Source of the DNA: an uncultured Bacteroidales bacterium
Lineage (GTDB): Bacteria; Bacteroidota; Bacteroidia; Bacteroidales; Bacteroidaceae
Direction of reading: 5' to 3'
Length of the DNA: 64,000 nt
Assembly (NCBI GenBank): GCA_902772585.1
Contig: CACYBB010000020.1
Coordinates: 1 to 64,000 of the forward strand
How positions within the stretch are numbered: position 1 is the first letter of the stretch; the number at the start of each line of letters is the position of its first letter. Positions 23,858-32,086 of the stretch are shown piece after piece. The translations under genes were made by a program, and so were the position numbers. A model generated the notes under the pieces. That model was given only the letters and a program-made list of their open reading frames with translations. It searched no databases and was not told the DNA's origin.

Positions 23858-23865
23858 CAAAATTA
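23858..23865 (-). promoter_or_regulatory. Promoter of the EptA-like gene
   Basis: CAAAATTA reads TAATTTTG on the minus strand, ten bases before the ATG at 23847. Confidence 0.6.
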
Positions 23866-23928
23866 CTTTTTTTTTCTTTCTTTCTATTATATTTTCAGCA
23901 AAAAGTGCCACAATACGAAGAAAATCGC

Positions 23929-23936
23929 TACCTTTG
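23929..23936 (+). promoter_or_regulatory. Promoter of the GtrB-like gene
   Basis: TACCTTTG lies four bases before a possible ATG at 23941 and 25 bases before the preferred ATG at 23962. Confidence 0.65.
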
Positions 23937-23961
23937 CAACATGATAGAGGGTAAAACAGCT

Positions 23962-24891
23962 ATGAAGAAAGTAACAATACTCATCCCTTGCTACAATGAG
24001 GAGGCCTCGTTGCCTGCATTGTACGAAGCACTGAAAGACCTGATGGATGGTCAGCCGGATTATTCGTGGGAAGTGCTGATGGTCAATGACGGTAGTCGTG
24101 ACAATACCATCAACGAAATCAAACGCCTCCGTCAGGCTGACGAGCGCATCTGCTACGTGGACTTGTCGCGAAACTTCGGCAAGGAGAATGCCATGCTGGC
24201 TGGTTTCGACTACGCCACAGGCGACTGTATGGTCATCATGGATGCCGACCTGCAACATCCGCCGCACGTCATCCCTGAGATGCTGAAACTATGGGAAGAG
24301 GGCTATGAGGATGTCTATGCCAAGCGTATCACACGTGGCAAGGAGAGTTGGCTGCGCAAGCGTCTGTCGCTGTTTTACTATCATCTGTTACAGAAGACCA
24401 CACGCGTAGAGATTCTGGAGAATGTCGGCGACTTCCGTCTGCTGGACCGTAAGTGTATCGATGCGCTGAAGCAGTTGCGCGAAACGCAACGCTATACCAA
24501 GGGCATGTATTGCTGGGTAGGCTTCAAGAAACACGAGGTACTCTTCGAACAGGGCGACCGTGTGGCAGGAGAGTCGTCGTTTAATATGTCCCGACTGTTT
24601 GGTCTCGCTATGGATGGCATCACGTCGTTCACCACTGCCCCACTCCGCATCGCCACCGTCTTGGGACTTGTCGTCTCATTGGTAGCCTTCAGCTTCATGT
24701 GCTATGTCTTGATAACCACCCTCATCTGGGGAGACCCCGTACAGGGCTATCCTACCCTGATGACTGTTGTACTGTTCCTGGGAGGCGTACAACTGCTATC
24801 GCTGGGTATCATTGGTGAGTATCTGGGACGTATCTTCCACGAGACCAAGAACCGCCCTGTCTATATTGCCCGCGAAACGGCAGGAGTATAA
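23962..24891 (+). CDS. GtrB/DPMS-type polyprenyl-phosphate glycosyltransferase
   Basis: A 309-residue protein: a GT2 catalytic domain plus two C-terminal membrane spans (about 225-290). The catalytic part has KVTILIPCYNEEASL, LMVNDGSRDNT, MVIMDADLQHPP and a VGDFRLLDRK loop. These are the marks of GtrB and dolichol-phosphate-mannose-synthase enzymes, which load a sugar onto undecaprenyl phosphate. I start at 23962 because ATG 23941 would leave no 5' leader. A paralogue is at 26150. Each may feed one of the two GT87 enzymes nearby. Confidence 0.86.
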   Translation: MKKVTILIPCYNEEASLPALYEALKDLMDGQPDYSWEVLMVNDGSRDNTINEIKRLRQADERICYVDLSRNFGKENAMLAGFDYATGDCMVIMDADLQHPPHVIPEMLKLWEEGYEDVYAKRITRGKESWLRKRLSLFYYHLLQKTTRVEILENVGDFRLLDRKCIDALKQLRETQRYTKGMYCWVGFKKHEVLFEQGDRVAGESSFNMSRLFGLAMDGITSFTTAPLRIATVLGLVVSLVAFSFMCYVLITTLIWGDPVQGYPTLMTVVLFLGGVQLLSLGIIGEYLGRIFHETKNRPVYIARETAGV

Positions 24892-24920
24892 ACGGTTATT
24901 GGTTAACGGTTATTGGTTTA
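24892..24920. repeat. GGTTATTGGTTAACGG tandem words between converging genes
   Basis: The unit AACGGTTATTGGTT occurs twice in tandem in the short gap between the GtrB stop and the GT87 stop, and encodes the GT87 C-terminal residues PITVNQ on the minus strand. Confidence 0.6.
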
Positions 24921-26122
24921 TAATCCCTTGTGTACATCTCGTAGCACAGCTTAAACCACACGATGGTGACGGGCAGGGCTTTCAGTGCGTAGGGCTGTAT
25001 CAGTCCACGATAGATAGCCTTGGGGAACAGGTCGCCTGGTGACAGACTGGAGATGACGAATACCACCACCATCAGTGCAATGTCCCACTTGGAACGTTGC
25101 CAGGGTGCACAGCAGTACCAAAGGGCCACGCCAGCAAAAGCAATGATATAGGTACTATTCTCCGAACCCGTGCTGAACAGTACGGTAAATATCAGCACAG
25201 AGGCTAACAGCGTCTGGCGGAAAGCCACATGCTTATACTGGCTGATGCGGAGATAAGGTATCAGGAAGGCAATGATGCCTGGAATAATCAGCCACAAGTC
25301 ACTATAGGTCACAATCTGTGTAGTACGACGTACCATACCCAACAGTGAGATGTTGGTTGACAAGTCGGCCATATTACCCGCCAGCACATTGATGTTGTCC
25401 GCATTCTTTTCCACCAAGGCAACATACCACTCGTAATATTGCTGGATGATATATTCCGGACTGGATACCGCCATGGGCGCCACAAACATCACGCACCCCC
25501 AGAAGAGGCACGACAGGATGAGTGTCACCTTCTTCTTGGAGAAGAAGAAAAAGGCCAGTCCCACAATACCATAGAGTTTTATCATCGTTCCCAGCATGAT
25601 GAAGAATGCTGCCCAGAAGTCCTGCTTGCGCTCTATCATGGTGAATGTCAACAGGACACCCGCCGTGATGGCAACATTATATTGTTGGAGGAACAGGGCA
25701 TTAAGCAGTTCGTGAGAGCAGAACCAGAAGAGGAACAACTGCTGGTATTTGGTAAAGTCGGACTTACGCACGGACACATACAGGAACATCGACAAGAACA
25801 ACATCCAGAAGAACATTCCTGCATAGCGCGTCATCCATGCAAAAGGAGCGATGACCAGTGCGAAGAACGGACCATAGTGGTTCATGTCGTCATACTCCAA
25901 CGGATAGTGGTCGAACAATGACAGTTGTTCGATGGTATGATACCACACACCGATAAAGATACGGTAGTTGCCGTCACTGTTGTACGACTTGGTGATAGCA
26001 ACAATGAGACACATGAGCACCCACATCACGAGTATCGTACGATAGTCGTGAAAGAAGGGTTTCTCCAGAAACTGGGCTATTTTGTTACGACACAGTGTGA
26101 TGTAATTGTTCATCGTGTTCAA
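24896..26122 (-). CDS. GT87-family integral-membrane glycosyltransferase (paralogue)
   Basis: A 408-residue paralogue of the GT87 protein at 20931: it shares FFHDYRTI, DMNHYGPFFALVIAPFAW, KLYGIVGLAFFFFSKKK, LIFTVLFSTGSE and LKALPVTIVWFKLCYEM. About ten spans are predicted. The DxNHYGP loop probably carries the catalytic acidic residue. It differs by a longer loop after VEKNADNINVLAGN. It is transcribed with the GtrB-type gene upstream (28-base gap) on the minus strand. The last codons consist of the repeat word at 24892. An alternative ATG exists three codons in. Confidence 0.82.
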   Translation of the reverse strand: MNTMNNYITLCRNKIAQFLEKPFFHDYRTILVMWVLMCLIVAITKSYNSDGNYRIFIGVWYHTIEQLSLFDHYPLEYDDMNHYGPFFALVIAPFAWMTRYAGMFFWMLFLSMFLYVSVRKSDFTKYQQLFLFWFCSHELLNALFLQQYNVAITAGVLLTFTMIERKQDFWAAFFIMLGTMIKLYGIVGLAFFFFSKKKVTLILSCLFWGCVMFVAPMAVSSPEYIIQQYYEWYVALVEKNADNINVLAGNMADLSTNISLLGMVRRTTQIVTYSDLWLIIPGIIAFLIPYLRISQYKHVAFRQTLLASVLIFTVLFSTGSENSTYIIAFAGVALWYCCAPWQRSKWDIALMVVVFVISSLSPGDLFPKAIYRGLIQPYALKALPVTIVWFKLCYEMYTRDYKPITVNQ

Positions 26123-26149
26123 GTGATGTTAGGTATCCTGCGAAGGGGG

Positions 26150-27091
26150 TTATTCTAATATTTCTGCGATGTGATATAGTGGACGACGCTTCACTTCCGT
26201 GAATATCTTGCCAATATAGATACCGACAATGCCCAAGGCTATCAGTTGGAAACCGCCGACCAGCCAGATACTCAATATCAGTGATGACCAACCAGGAACG
26301 GCAGTGCCTGCAATCATAGCGTGGACAACGTAGATGCCGATACAGAAAGCTATCATCAGGAACAGCACACCCATATTGACCAATACCTGCAGGGGTCTCG
26401 TCGAGAAGGCGGTAATACCATTGATGGCAAGAGACAACATCTTGCCCAGCGTGTATTTAGAATGTCCTGCCAGACGCTCACTGATGACGTCATCGACTGT
26501 CGTTGACTGAAGGCCAATCTGTGGAATCAGCCCTCTGAGATACAGATTACGCTCTTCGTAGTCTGCGAGCATATTCAGGGCGCGACGGCTCAACAGTCGG
26601 AAGTCTGCGTGGTTATACACGCTCTCCACACCCATGGAACTCTGTAGTTTATAGAAAGCCTGTGCCGACAAACGCTTGGCCAGGGGGTCTGCCTTACGCG
26701 ACACCTTCACGCCATAGACGATATCATTGCCTTCTTCGAAACGCTGAACCATCTGGGGAATACACTCAATGTCGTCCTGCAAATCGGCATCAATGGTGAT
26801 GACAGCATCAGCCCAGTCTTTGGCAGTCATCATACCTGCCATGATGGCATGCTGGTGACCGACATTACGTGACAGGTTAATACCACGGACGAAACGGTTC
26901 TCTTGATGTAACTCACTGATAATCTCCCATGTGCGGTCACGACTGCCATCATTGACAAAGACCATCATGCTGTCTTCCGAGACAAGCCCTTCGGCAATCA
27001 TACGTTCGAAGAGGGTTGTCAGGCGTTCTACAGACTGGCGTAGCACCTCTTCTTCATTATAACACGGTGAGACAGTGGCTAATCGAATCAT
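26150..27091 (-). CDS. GtrB/DPMS-type polyprenyl-phosphate glycosyltransferase (paralogue)
   Basis: A 313-residue paralogue of the 23962 gene with the same order: LATVSPCYNEEEVL, VFVNDGSRDRTW, VITIDADLQDD, HADFRLLSRRAL, then two C-terminal spans (about 232-290). It should make an undecaprenyl-phosphate-linked sugar at the inner leaflet. It stands just upstream of a GT87 gene on the same strand, which matches a donor-maker / donor-user pair. The 12-base gap behind the deacetylase gene suggests co-transcription from further upstream. Confidence 0.87.
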   Translation of the reverse strand: MIRLATVSPCYNEEEVLRQSVERLTTLFERMIAEGLVSEDSMMVFVNDGSRDRTWEIISELHQENRFVRGINLSRNVGHQHAIMAGMMTAKDWADAVITIDADLQDDIECIPQMVQRFEEGNDIVYGVKVSRKADPLAKRLSAQAFYKLQSSMGVESVYNHADFRLLSRRALNMLADYEERNLYLRGLIPQIGLQSTTVDDVISERLAGHSKYTLGKMLSLAINGITAFSTRPLQVLVNMGVLFLMIAFCIGIYVVHAMIAGTAVPGWSSLILSIWLVGGFQLIALGIVGIYIGKIFTEVKRRPLYHIAEILE

Positions 27092-27103
27092 GATAATTAC
27101 GAA

Positions 27104-27880
27104 TTACGAATTCCGATTGACAAATTCTGTATAGGTGATAAACGCATGACCTTCTCGCTTCAGCATGGCGATGAGGTTGCCTAAGCGCTGCATCATCTGG
27201 CGTCCGCTATGGTTCTTGATGATGAAAGGCATCTTAAACTCTGGATGCTCCTTCAGGTCGAAGAACTCCCACGGATGGAAGTAGGTAACGAAATAGCCAT
27301 CGTGGTTGACCGTACGACGTACCATCCAGTGGTACAGTCCCTCTGGCAAGTTGTGCAGTGACAGCCAGAACAGTGGGAACCTGATCCATGGGGTCACGGA
27401 AGCGGGAATCTGCATCACGCCACCTTTCATAAACCAGGTGCGTGGGTCTGTCAAGTGCATATAGCGTCCAGGGATGAAGGCTGGGTTCAGTGACGAGTTA
27501 TAGCGATAGCCCGCCTTCTCAATCTCTTCATCGCTGACGGCAAACATGCGGGGTTGACGGTATCCGTAAACAGTACGGCCCGTAACTCGCTCTACAATCT
27601 GCTTCGATATAGCAAAGTCGGTAGCCTTCGGTTGCCAGTGGTCAACACCATGACACGCCACCTCGTGCCCCTCGTCCATGATGCGTTGCATCACCTCCGG
27701 AGCGTTCTCGGCAAAGTTACCCGTACAGAAGAAGGTGGCCTTGACACCCTGCTCCTTCAGTACGTCGAGGATGCGATTGGTACCCACCTTACTGACCTCC
27801 ATGCCCTGCTCCAGCGTGAACTCCACACCGTGCTCACGGGGTACGTCAAACTCTTCAGTATCGAAACTCAGCAGAATCAT
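27104..27880 (-). CDS. Polysaccharide deacetylase (NodB-like)
   Basis: A 258-residue single-domain deacetylase without a signal peptide. The catalytic motifs are SFDTEEFD (residues 4-11, catalytic Asp and metal Asp) and HGVDHW (H-x3-H metal ligands). Motif 3 is GYRQPRMF and motif 5 contains TYFHPWEF. It resembles the cytoplasmic DUF3473-associated deacetylases in exopolysaccharide and capsule loci, which act on lipid-linked or nucleotide-linked N-acetyl sugars. It overlaps the HIT gene by four bases (ATGA) and is followed by the GtrB/GT87 pair. A role in trimming an N-acetylhexosamine of the glycan built here is an inference. Confidence 0.86.
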   Translation of the reverse strand: MILLSFDTEEFDVPREHGVEFTLEQGMEVSKVGTNRILDVLKEQGVKATFFCTGNFAENAPEVMQRIMDEGHEVACHGVDHWQPKATDFAISKQIVERVTGRTVYGYRQPRMFAVSDEEIEKAGYRYNSSLNPAFIPGRYMHLTDPRTWFMKGGVMQIPASVTPWIRFPLFWLSLHNLPEGLYHWMVRRTVNHDGYFVTYFHPWEFFDLKEHPEFKMPFIIKNHSGRQMMQRLGNLIAMLKREGHAFITYTEFVNRNS

Positions 27881-28266
27881 AGGGCTGCATTTATCTTGGC
27901 GGCAATCTCCTTGAACTCCTCCTCAGTGAGCTTCAACTTAGGCTTGCGGAAGTCGGCATCGGCCTCGCTCTGCATGGGGATGAGGTGGATGTGTGCGTGA
28001 GCAACCTCCAAGCCCAGCACCACCTGGGCAACCTTCTTGCAGGGGAAAGCCTGCTTGATGGCCTTGGCTACGCGCTTGGCAAACTGCTGGTAGCGAGCCA
28101 ACTCGTCATCCTCCATATCGAAGAAGTAGTCAACCTCCCTGCGGGGAATCACCAATGTATGACCTTTTACCAGTGGGTTGATATCAAGGAAAGCATAGAA
28201 CTCATCGTTCTCGGCCACCTTATAGCTGGGAATCTCACCAGCGGCAATCTTTGCAAAAATATCCAT
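27877..28266 (-). CDS. HIT-family nucleotide hydrolase/transferase
   Basis: A 129-residue protein of the histidine-triad superfamily. The triad HAHIHLIP (HxHxH) is at about residues 98-105, and the N-terminal part IFAKIAAGEIPSYKV and GHTLVIPRREV is canonical. HIT proteins hydrolyse nucleoside phosphoramidates and AMP-lysine-type substrates. The gene lies between greA and the deacetylase and overlaps the latter by four bases, so a housekeeping gene leads the minus-strand glycan operon. The start codon fits the family length exactly. Confidence 0.9.
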   Translation of the reverse strand: MDIFAKIAAGEIPSYKVAENDEFYAFLDINPLVKGHTLVIPRREVDYFFDMEDDELARYQQFAKRVAKAIKQAFPCKKVAQVVLGLEVAHAHIHLIPMQSEADADFRKPKLKLTEEEFKEIAAKINAAL

Positions 28267-28314
28267 AATTTCTGTCGCTATTACGTTATAACGTTATGTC
28301 ATTATTACGAAAAA

Positions 28315-28782
28315 TTAAGCGATGCTAATATTCTCGATGCGCAACTTGATAGTACCACGAGGGATGGTGATTTCCACCTCGTCGCCCACCTTCTTACCCA
28401 GCAATCCCTGGGCAATAGGGGTCTTGATAGAAATCTTGCCAGCACGCAGGTCGGCCTCGTTCTCGCTGACGATGGTGTACGACATCTTAGCCTTGGTGGT
28501 CAGATTGGTCATCTCTACCTTGGTCAGAATCTGTACAGAGTCAGTGCTCAAGCGTGAGGTGTCAACCACCTTAGCCTCCGCAATGGTTGCCTTCAGACGA
28601 TTAATCTTATCCTCCAAATGGGCCTGAGCCTCCTTGGCGGCGTCGTACTCACTGTTCTCACTCAGGTCGCCCTTCTCGCGAGCCTCGGCAATGGCTGCTG
28701 AAGCCTTCGGACGTTCTACTGCTTCCAGGCGGTGCAGTTCTGCTATGAGCTTGTCATAGCCTTCTTGTGACATGTATGCCAT
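28315..28782 (-). CDS. greA: Transcription elongation factor GreA
   Basis: A 155-residue GreA. An antiparallel coiled coil (residues 1-75) carries the tip acidic pair in KGDLSENSEYDAAKE, which reaches into the RNA polymerase secondary channel and stimulates cleavage of backtracked RNA. The C-terminal FKBP-like domain has ISIKTPIAQGLLGKKVGDEVEI. Length and motifs are complete. A leader of about 110 bases with a terminator-like hairpin lies between the promoter at 28900 and the start. The HIT gene follows 48 bases downstream. Confidence 0.95.
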   Translation of the reverse strand: MAYMSQEGYDKLIAELHRLEAVERPKASAAIAEAREKGDLSENSEYDAAKEAQAHLEDKINRLKATIAEAKVVDTSRLSTDSVQILTKVEMTNLTTKAKMSYTIVSENEADLRAGKISIKTPIAQGLLGKKVGDEVEITIPRGTIKLRIENISIA

Positions 28783-28784
28783 AA

Positions 28785-28816
28785 TTTACAATTTAACTAT
28801 TTACTATTTACAATTT
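28785..28816. repeat. TTTACTATTTACAATTT words before greA
   Basis: A run of near-identical words (ATTTACAATTTAACTATTTAC type) directly upstream of the greA start. The same family of words lies in frame in the GH35-like gene (7694-7728) and in rnr (46421-46457). Confidence 0.6.
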
Positions 28817-28825
28817 TAGTTTGAT

Positions 28826-28868
28826 GATACATAAAAGAAAGAATCCCGACTCTTCGTTCTGTCGGAAT
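28826..28868 (-). promoter_or_regulatory. Terminator-like hairpin in the greA leader
   Basis: On the minus strand ATTCCGAC pairs with GTCGGGAT (28843-28850 with 28861-28868, one G-U pair, 10-base loop). It is followed by a pyrimidine tail TTCTTTCTTTT. The hairpin is about 40 bases after the expected transcription start. It could attenuate greA or release a short leader RNA, as the greA leader of E. coli does (GraL). Confidence 0.5.
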
Positions 28869-28899
28869 CCCTGAATTCAGCTATGTATGTTATCGGCTG

Positions 28900-28907
28900 C
28901 AAAGATA
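28900..28907 (-). promoter_or_regulatory. Promoter of greA
   Basis: CAAAGATA reads TATCTTTG on the minus strand; a TTTG word for -33 follows upstream in an AT-rich stretch. Confidence 0.65.
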
Positions 28908-29033
28908 GCAAATAATTATCAAACAACCAAATTTTCGATTAAATATTTTTCAATTCGCTTGATTTAAGTCAAGAAAGTGTAGCCATTACACCATTTTCCC
29001 CTACCCTTTTCTTGCATATTATAAAATATGTAG

Positions 29034-29041
29034 TATCTTTG
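29034..29041 (+). promoter_or_regulatory. Promoter of the small RNA candidate
   Basis: TATCTTTG with a TTGC word about 20 bases upstream (29011-29016). The predicted start is near 29046. Confidence 0.6.
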
Positions 29042-29045
29042 CATC

Positions 29046-29112
29046 GTGTTTTTCATAGTATTAGATTTAAGGTTAACAAAGGTTAGGGACTCAGCGGAGT
29101 CCCATTTTTTTT
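29046..29112 (+). ncRNA. Candidate free-standing small RNA, about 65 nt
   Basis: A complete small transcription unit with no reading frame. It has a -7 element at 29034-29041, a body containing ATTAGATTTAAGGTTAAC, and a textbook terminator: GGGACTC (29086-29092), loop AGCG, GAGTCCC (29097-29103), then A and eight T. It lies upstream of the HD-hydrolase gene, which has its own promoter after the terminator. I have the impression of similar GTGTTTTTCATAGTATTAG blocks elsewhere in Bacteroidales, but cannot check this here. Confidence 0.6.
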
Positions 29113-29132
29113 GCTATATTGAAAAAAATGTG

Positions 29133-29140
29133 TATCTTTG
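29133..29140 (+). promoter_or_regulatory. Promoter of the HD-domain gene
   Basis: TATCTTTG, 28 bases before the ATG, with a TTGC word at about 29112-29115 as possible -33 element. It lies after the small-RNA terminator, so the two units are separate. Confidence 0.65.
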
Positions 29141-29168
29141 CAGGCAATAGGATTAAACGAATATAGCA

Positions 29169-29789
29169 ATGATGACAAAGAAAGAGTTTGAAACGAGCTT
29201 AAGGGAGCATGCTGCAACCATCGACGAGATACGACAGTCGGCATGGGACCTGCATCGCAGTGTGGGACAGACCTATGGCAAGACCCTACCCTATGGCTAT
29301 CATCTGGATATGGTGGTGGACGGCATCAAGCGCTTTGGCCATCTTGTGGCAATCGAAGGAAACGACGTGCTGCCCCTTGTGTTCGGTGGCTATTACCACG
29401 ACAGCATCGAGGACGCCAGACAGACCTACAACGACGTGCTGAAGTCTGCCCGCCGTTGGATGTCCGACGAGCAGGCATTGGTGGCGACAGAGATTGTTTA
29501 TGCGCTGACCAACGACAAGGGACGCACTCGTGAGGAAAGAGCCGGCGAGCGTTACTATAAAGGCATCCGAGAGACTCCTTTCGCTCCCTTTGTTAAGTTG
29601 TGCGACCGTCTGGCTAACGTCATTCAATCATGTCAGAGTGATGACAGCCATAATCTGCGCATGAAAGAGATTTACAGCAAAGAAATGCCGCACTTCCTTG
29701 ACGGCATTGCCCTCCAAAGCGATGATCCTCGTCGTCAGGTCCCACAGGTCGTCATCGACGAAATGATGGGATTACTTCAGAAAGGATAA
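29169..29789 (+). CDS. Small HD-domain hydrolase, SpoT/Mesh1-like
   Basis: A 206-residue cytoplasmic protein with only the hydrolase half of RelA/SpoT enzymes. Visible elements are YHLDMVVDGI (first metal His region), GGYYHDSIEDA (HD-x2-ED, metal and catalytic residues) and VKLCDRLANVI, which matches the VKLADRLHN motif of SpoT and Mesh1. No synthetase, TGS or ACT domain follows, so it would be a small alarmone hydrolase degrading (p)ppGpp or a related nucleotide. The function is inferred from motifs; other HD phosphohydrolases remain possible. It stands alone with its own promoter, next to a candidate small RNA and a stress-type phosphatase gene. Confidence 0.7.
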   Translation: MMTKKEFETSLREHAATIDEIRQSAWDLHRSVGQTYGKTLPYGYHLDMVVDGIKRFGHLVAIEGNDVLPLVFGGYYHDSIEDARQTYNDVLKSARRWMSDEQALVATEIVYALTNDKGRTREERAGERYYKGIRETPFAPFVKLCDRLANVIQSCQSDDSHNLRMKEIYSKEMPHFLDGIALQSDDPRRQVPQVVIDEMMGLLQKG

Positions 29790-29830
29790 AGACAAAAAAG
29801 TGAATAAACAGCACAAAGTGTTTGGTTCAA

Positions 29831-29906
29831 GCTTACTTTTTCCCATTTTGAGACTTTTTTTTCCTACCGTAAGACTATTATTTCCTGAAAATATACTACT
29901 TTTGCA
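29831..29906 (+). promoter_or_regulatory. Four-repeat 21-bp phased regulatory element, copy A
   Basis: Four direct repeats of a 13-base unit (consensus GACTnTTnTTTCC) begin at 29831, 29852, 29873 and 29894, exactly 21 bases apart. The fourth overlaps the -7 element TACTTTTG (29897-29904). Copies B (36826-36901) and C (40371-40446) have identical spacing. Copy A is more diverged than B and C are from each other. Confidence 0.8.
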
Positions 29907-29935
29907 GTCGAATCAATAAGGATTTAAATATCAAT

Positions 29936-31957
29936 ATGATACGGAAGCTATATTTTCTCATCCCATTTATTGCCATCTGTGTGTTGGCGATAACATCATG
30001 TGACAAGAAGCCGTCTTATGTCCCAAAGACAACACTTGCCGATAGTCTGATTTCTGCAGCTACCAGCGTACAGGACCTTGACCGTGCCATTTTCCTTTGC
30101 GACAGTTTACTGGAGACTGGCGATATTTCGATATTCAGAAATTGCTACATGAAAGGAAGTATCTATACACGAACAGGAAGGCCACGAGATGCAGAAGCTA
30201 TTCTAAAGCGCGCCTTGGCTGAAACGCCCGAAAACACATACGACAGTCTGTTCTATTTCCAGTGCGTCAAGGCAATGGTGGAATATACCAGACAGAAAAA
30301 TGATGACGAGGGGTTGCTACGCATCGCTTTGCCTGCCTACGAAGGTCTTAACACCTTAGTATCCAGACCAGAATACGCTACCGAAGCCTACGACATCCTA
30401 GCAGAGATCTTGCAGTATGTGGGTATGAGCCAGTTTAATCTGGGCTTAACTACCGAAGCAGAGAAATCCTTCGAGAAATGCTATGATTGCATCCAGAAAG
30501 TCAGGGCGCTAGATACTTCATGGAAGCACGATTACTATGCAACTGTCTTTCTATTTAACATCGCCATTTCCTACTCATATAAAGATGATTACCCGACGGC
30601 AGAAAAATACCTAAACTACGCAGAGGCTGCAACTAAGGATATGGCCAGCAAAGAAAATGTTCCTGCTTTTGTCACCGACATGTCGTGGAGTACCTATTAC
30701 ATCAATCGCGCTATGATCTGTCATGGCTTGGGCAAGCAAAAGGAGGCCGACCAAGCCTTTGCAGAGTTTAAACGCACCCAGTTCTCCAAGACTTCTACTG
30801 CGAAAATTCATGAGGGCGAGTATATGATGAGAGCGAAGCGCTACGCCCAAGCCGCCGATGCTTACGCGATAGTATATCAGTATTTGGCAGAATATGGTTC
30901 AGAGATCACACTCGACAACATGGAATACTTGATAAAGAAATTCACTGCCAACTACAAAGCCGGTCGTAATGACTCTGCATTAAGCGTAGCTGCATACACC
31001 TTCGAACACCTCGACTCTGCCATTATTCATCAAAAGAAAAATCAAGCACTCGAACTGGCAACAATCTATCAGACACAACAGAAAGATGCCGAGATAGCCG
31101 AGCAGAGGAACTCGCTGCTACAGACGCGCGTAGTTGCTCTGTTGGTAGCCATTGTACTGCTTACTGTGTTCTTTATTGTCTACTCATTGCTGCGCCGACG
31201 TGCTGCTAGAATGAAGGCCGCTCAGCAGCGTATCGAGGGCGAACTGCAGATTGCGCGCGACATACAGATGTCGATGGTGCCCCACACTTTCCCGCATCGC
31301 GAAGGTCTGGATATGTATGCCTCGATGACTCCCGCCAAGGAGGTTGGTGGCGACCTGTATGGCTATCTGATTCGCGACCACATGCTCTACTTTGCCGTGG
31401 GCGATGTGAGCGGTAAGGGAGTACCGGCATCGCTGTTTATGGCACAGGCCACACGCCTGTTCCAAACCATGGCCGATCAGGGCATGCTGCCTGCCGAAAT
31501 ATGTACCCGCATGAATAAGGTTCTTGGTGGCGAGGACAATGTAAACGGTATGTTCGTTACCATGTTTGTTGGTATGCTCAATATGGATACTGGTCATCTC
31601 CATTTCTGCAATGCCGGACATAATCCCCCCGTTATTGGTGGCGGTGAACATCACGGCGATTTCCTTGAAATCATTCCTAATGCCCCTATTGGTCTGTGGC
31701 CTGATCTCGACTACGAAGGCGAAGAAATAGACACCATCAAAGGTCGCCCACTATTTATCTATACCGACGGACTCAACGAGGCCGAAGACCCCGAACTGCG
31801 TCAGTTTGGCGACGAGCGCCTGCTCAGCATCCTGCGCAACACCCACTTCGACACAGCCCAACAGGTAATCGAAACCCTGGCGGCCGACGTAGAAACTCAT
31901 CGCAACGGCGCCGAGCCCAATGATGACTTGACCATGATGTGCCTTAAGGTTATTTGA
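29936..31957 (+). CDS. Membrane TPR protein with SpoIIE/PP2C phosphatase output
   Basis: A 673-residue protein. The N terminus has a signal with lipobox ITSC (Cys22). Residues about 35-370 form TPR-like helical repeats, presumably periplasmic. A single membrane span is at about 396-417 (VVALLVAIVLLTVFFIVYSLL), followed by a basic linker and a C-terminal PP2C/SpoIIE serine phosphatase. All metal Asp residues are present: GGDLYG, AVGDVSGKG, FIYTDGLNEAE and NDDLTMM. Such enzymes usually dephosphorylate anti-anti-sigma (STAS) proteins. No STAS or anti-sigma partner is encoded in the window. Transcription starts from regulatory copy A, and a strong terminator follows. The architecture parallels the TPR-AraC protein at 36952. 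Confidence 0.87.
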   Translation: MIRKLYFLIPFIAICVLAITSCDKKPSYVPKTTLADSLISAATSVQDLDRAIFLCDSLLETGDISIFRNCYMKGSIYTRTGRPRDAEAILKRALAETPENTYDSLFYFQCVKAMVEYTRQKNDDEGLLRIALPAYEGLNTLVSRPEYATEAYDILAEILQYVGMSQFNLGLTTEAEKSFEKCYDCIQKVRALDTSWKHDYYATVFLFNIAISYSYKDDYPTAEKYLNYAEAATKDMASKENVPAFVTDMSWSTYYINRAMICHGLGKQKEADQAFAEFKRTQFSKTSTAKIHEGEYMMRAKRYAQAADAYAIVYQYLAEYGSEITLDNMEYLIKKFTANYKAGRNDSALSVAAYTFEHLDSAIIHQKKNQALELATIYQTQQKDAEIAEQRNSLLQTRVVALLVAIVLLTVFFIVYSLLRRRAARMKAAQQRIEGELQIARDIQMSMVPHTFPHREGLDMYASMTPAKEVGGDLYGYLIRDHMLYFAVGDVSGKGVPASLFMAQATRLFQTMADQGMLPAEICTRMNKVLGGEDNVNGMFVTMFVGMLNMDTGHLHFCNAGHNPPVIGGGEHHGDFLEIIPNAPIGLWPDLDYEGEEIDTIKGRPLFIYTDGLNEAEDPELRQFGDERLLSILRNTHFDTAQQVIETLAADVETHRNGAEPNDDLTMMCLKVI

Positions 31958-31990
31958 TTTATCAGGGACAAGGCCTCTGTTAGATTGTAA

Positions 31991-32027
31991 AACTTCCGTA
32001 CACTATTTGTGGTGCGGAAGTTTTTTT
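31991..32027 (+). terminator. Terminator of the TPR-phosphatase gene
   Basis: AACTTCCG (31991-31998) pairs with CGGAAGTT (32015-32022), with additional CAC/GTG pairing inside, then seven T. Confidence 0.85.
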
Positions 32028-32086
32028 GTGTCAATTCACAGCATTTCGTCGATAATATTTGGGCGAAAAGTGTTAGATAATATTAG

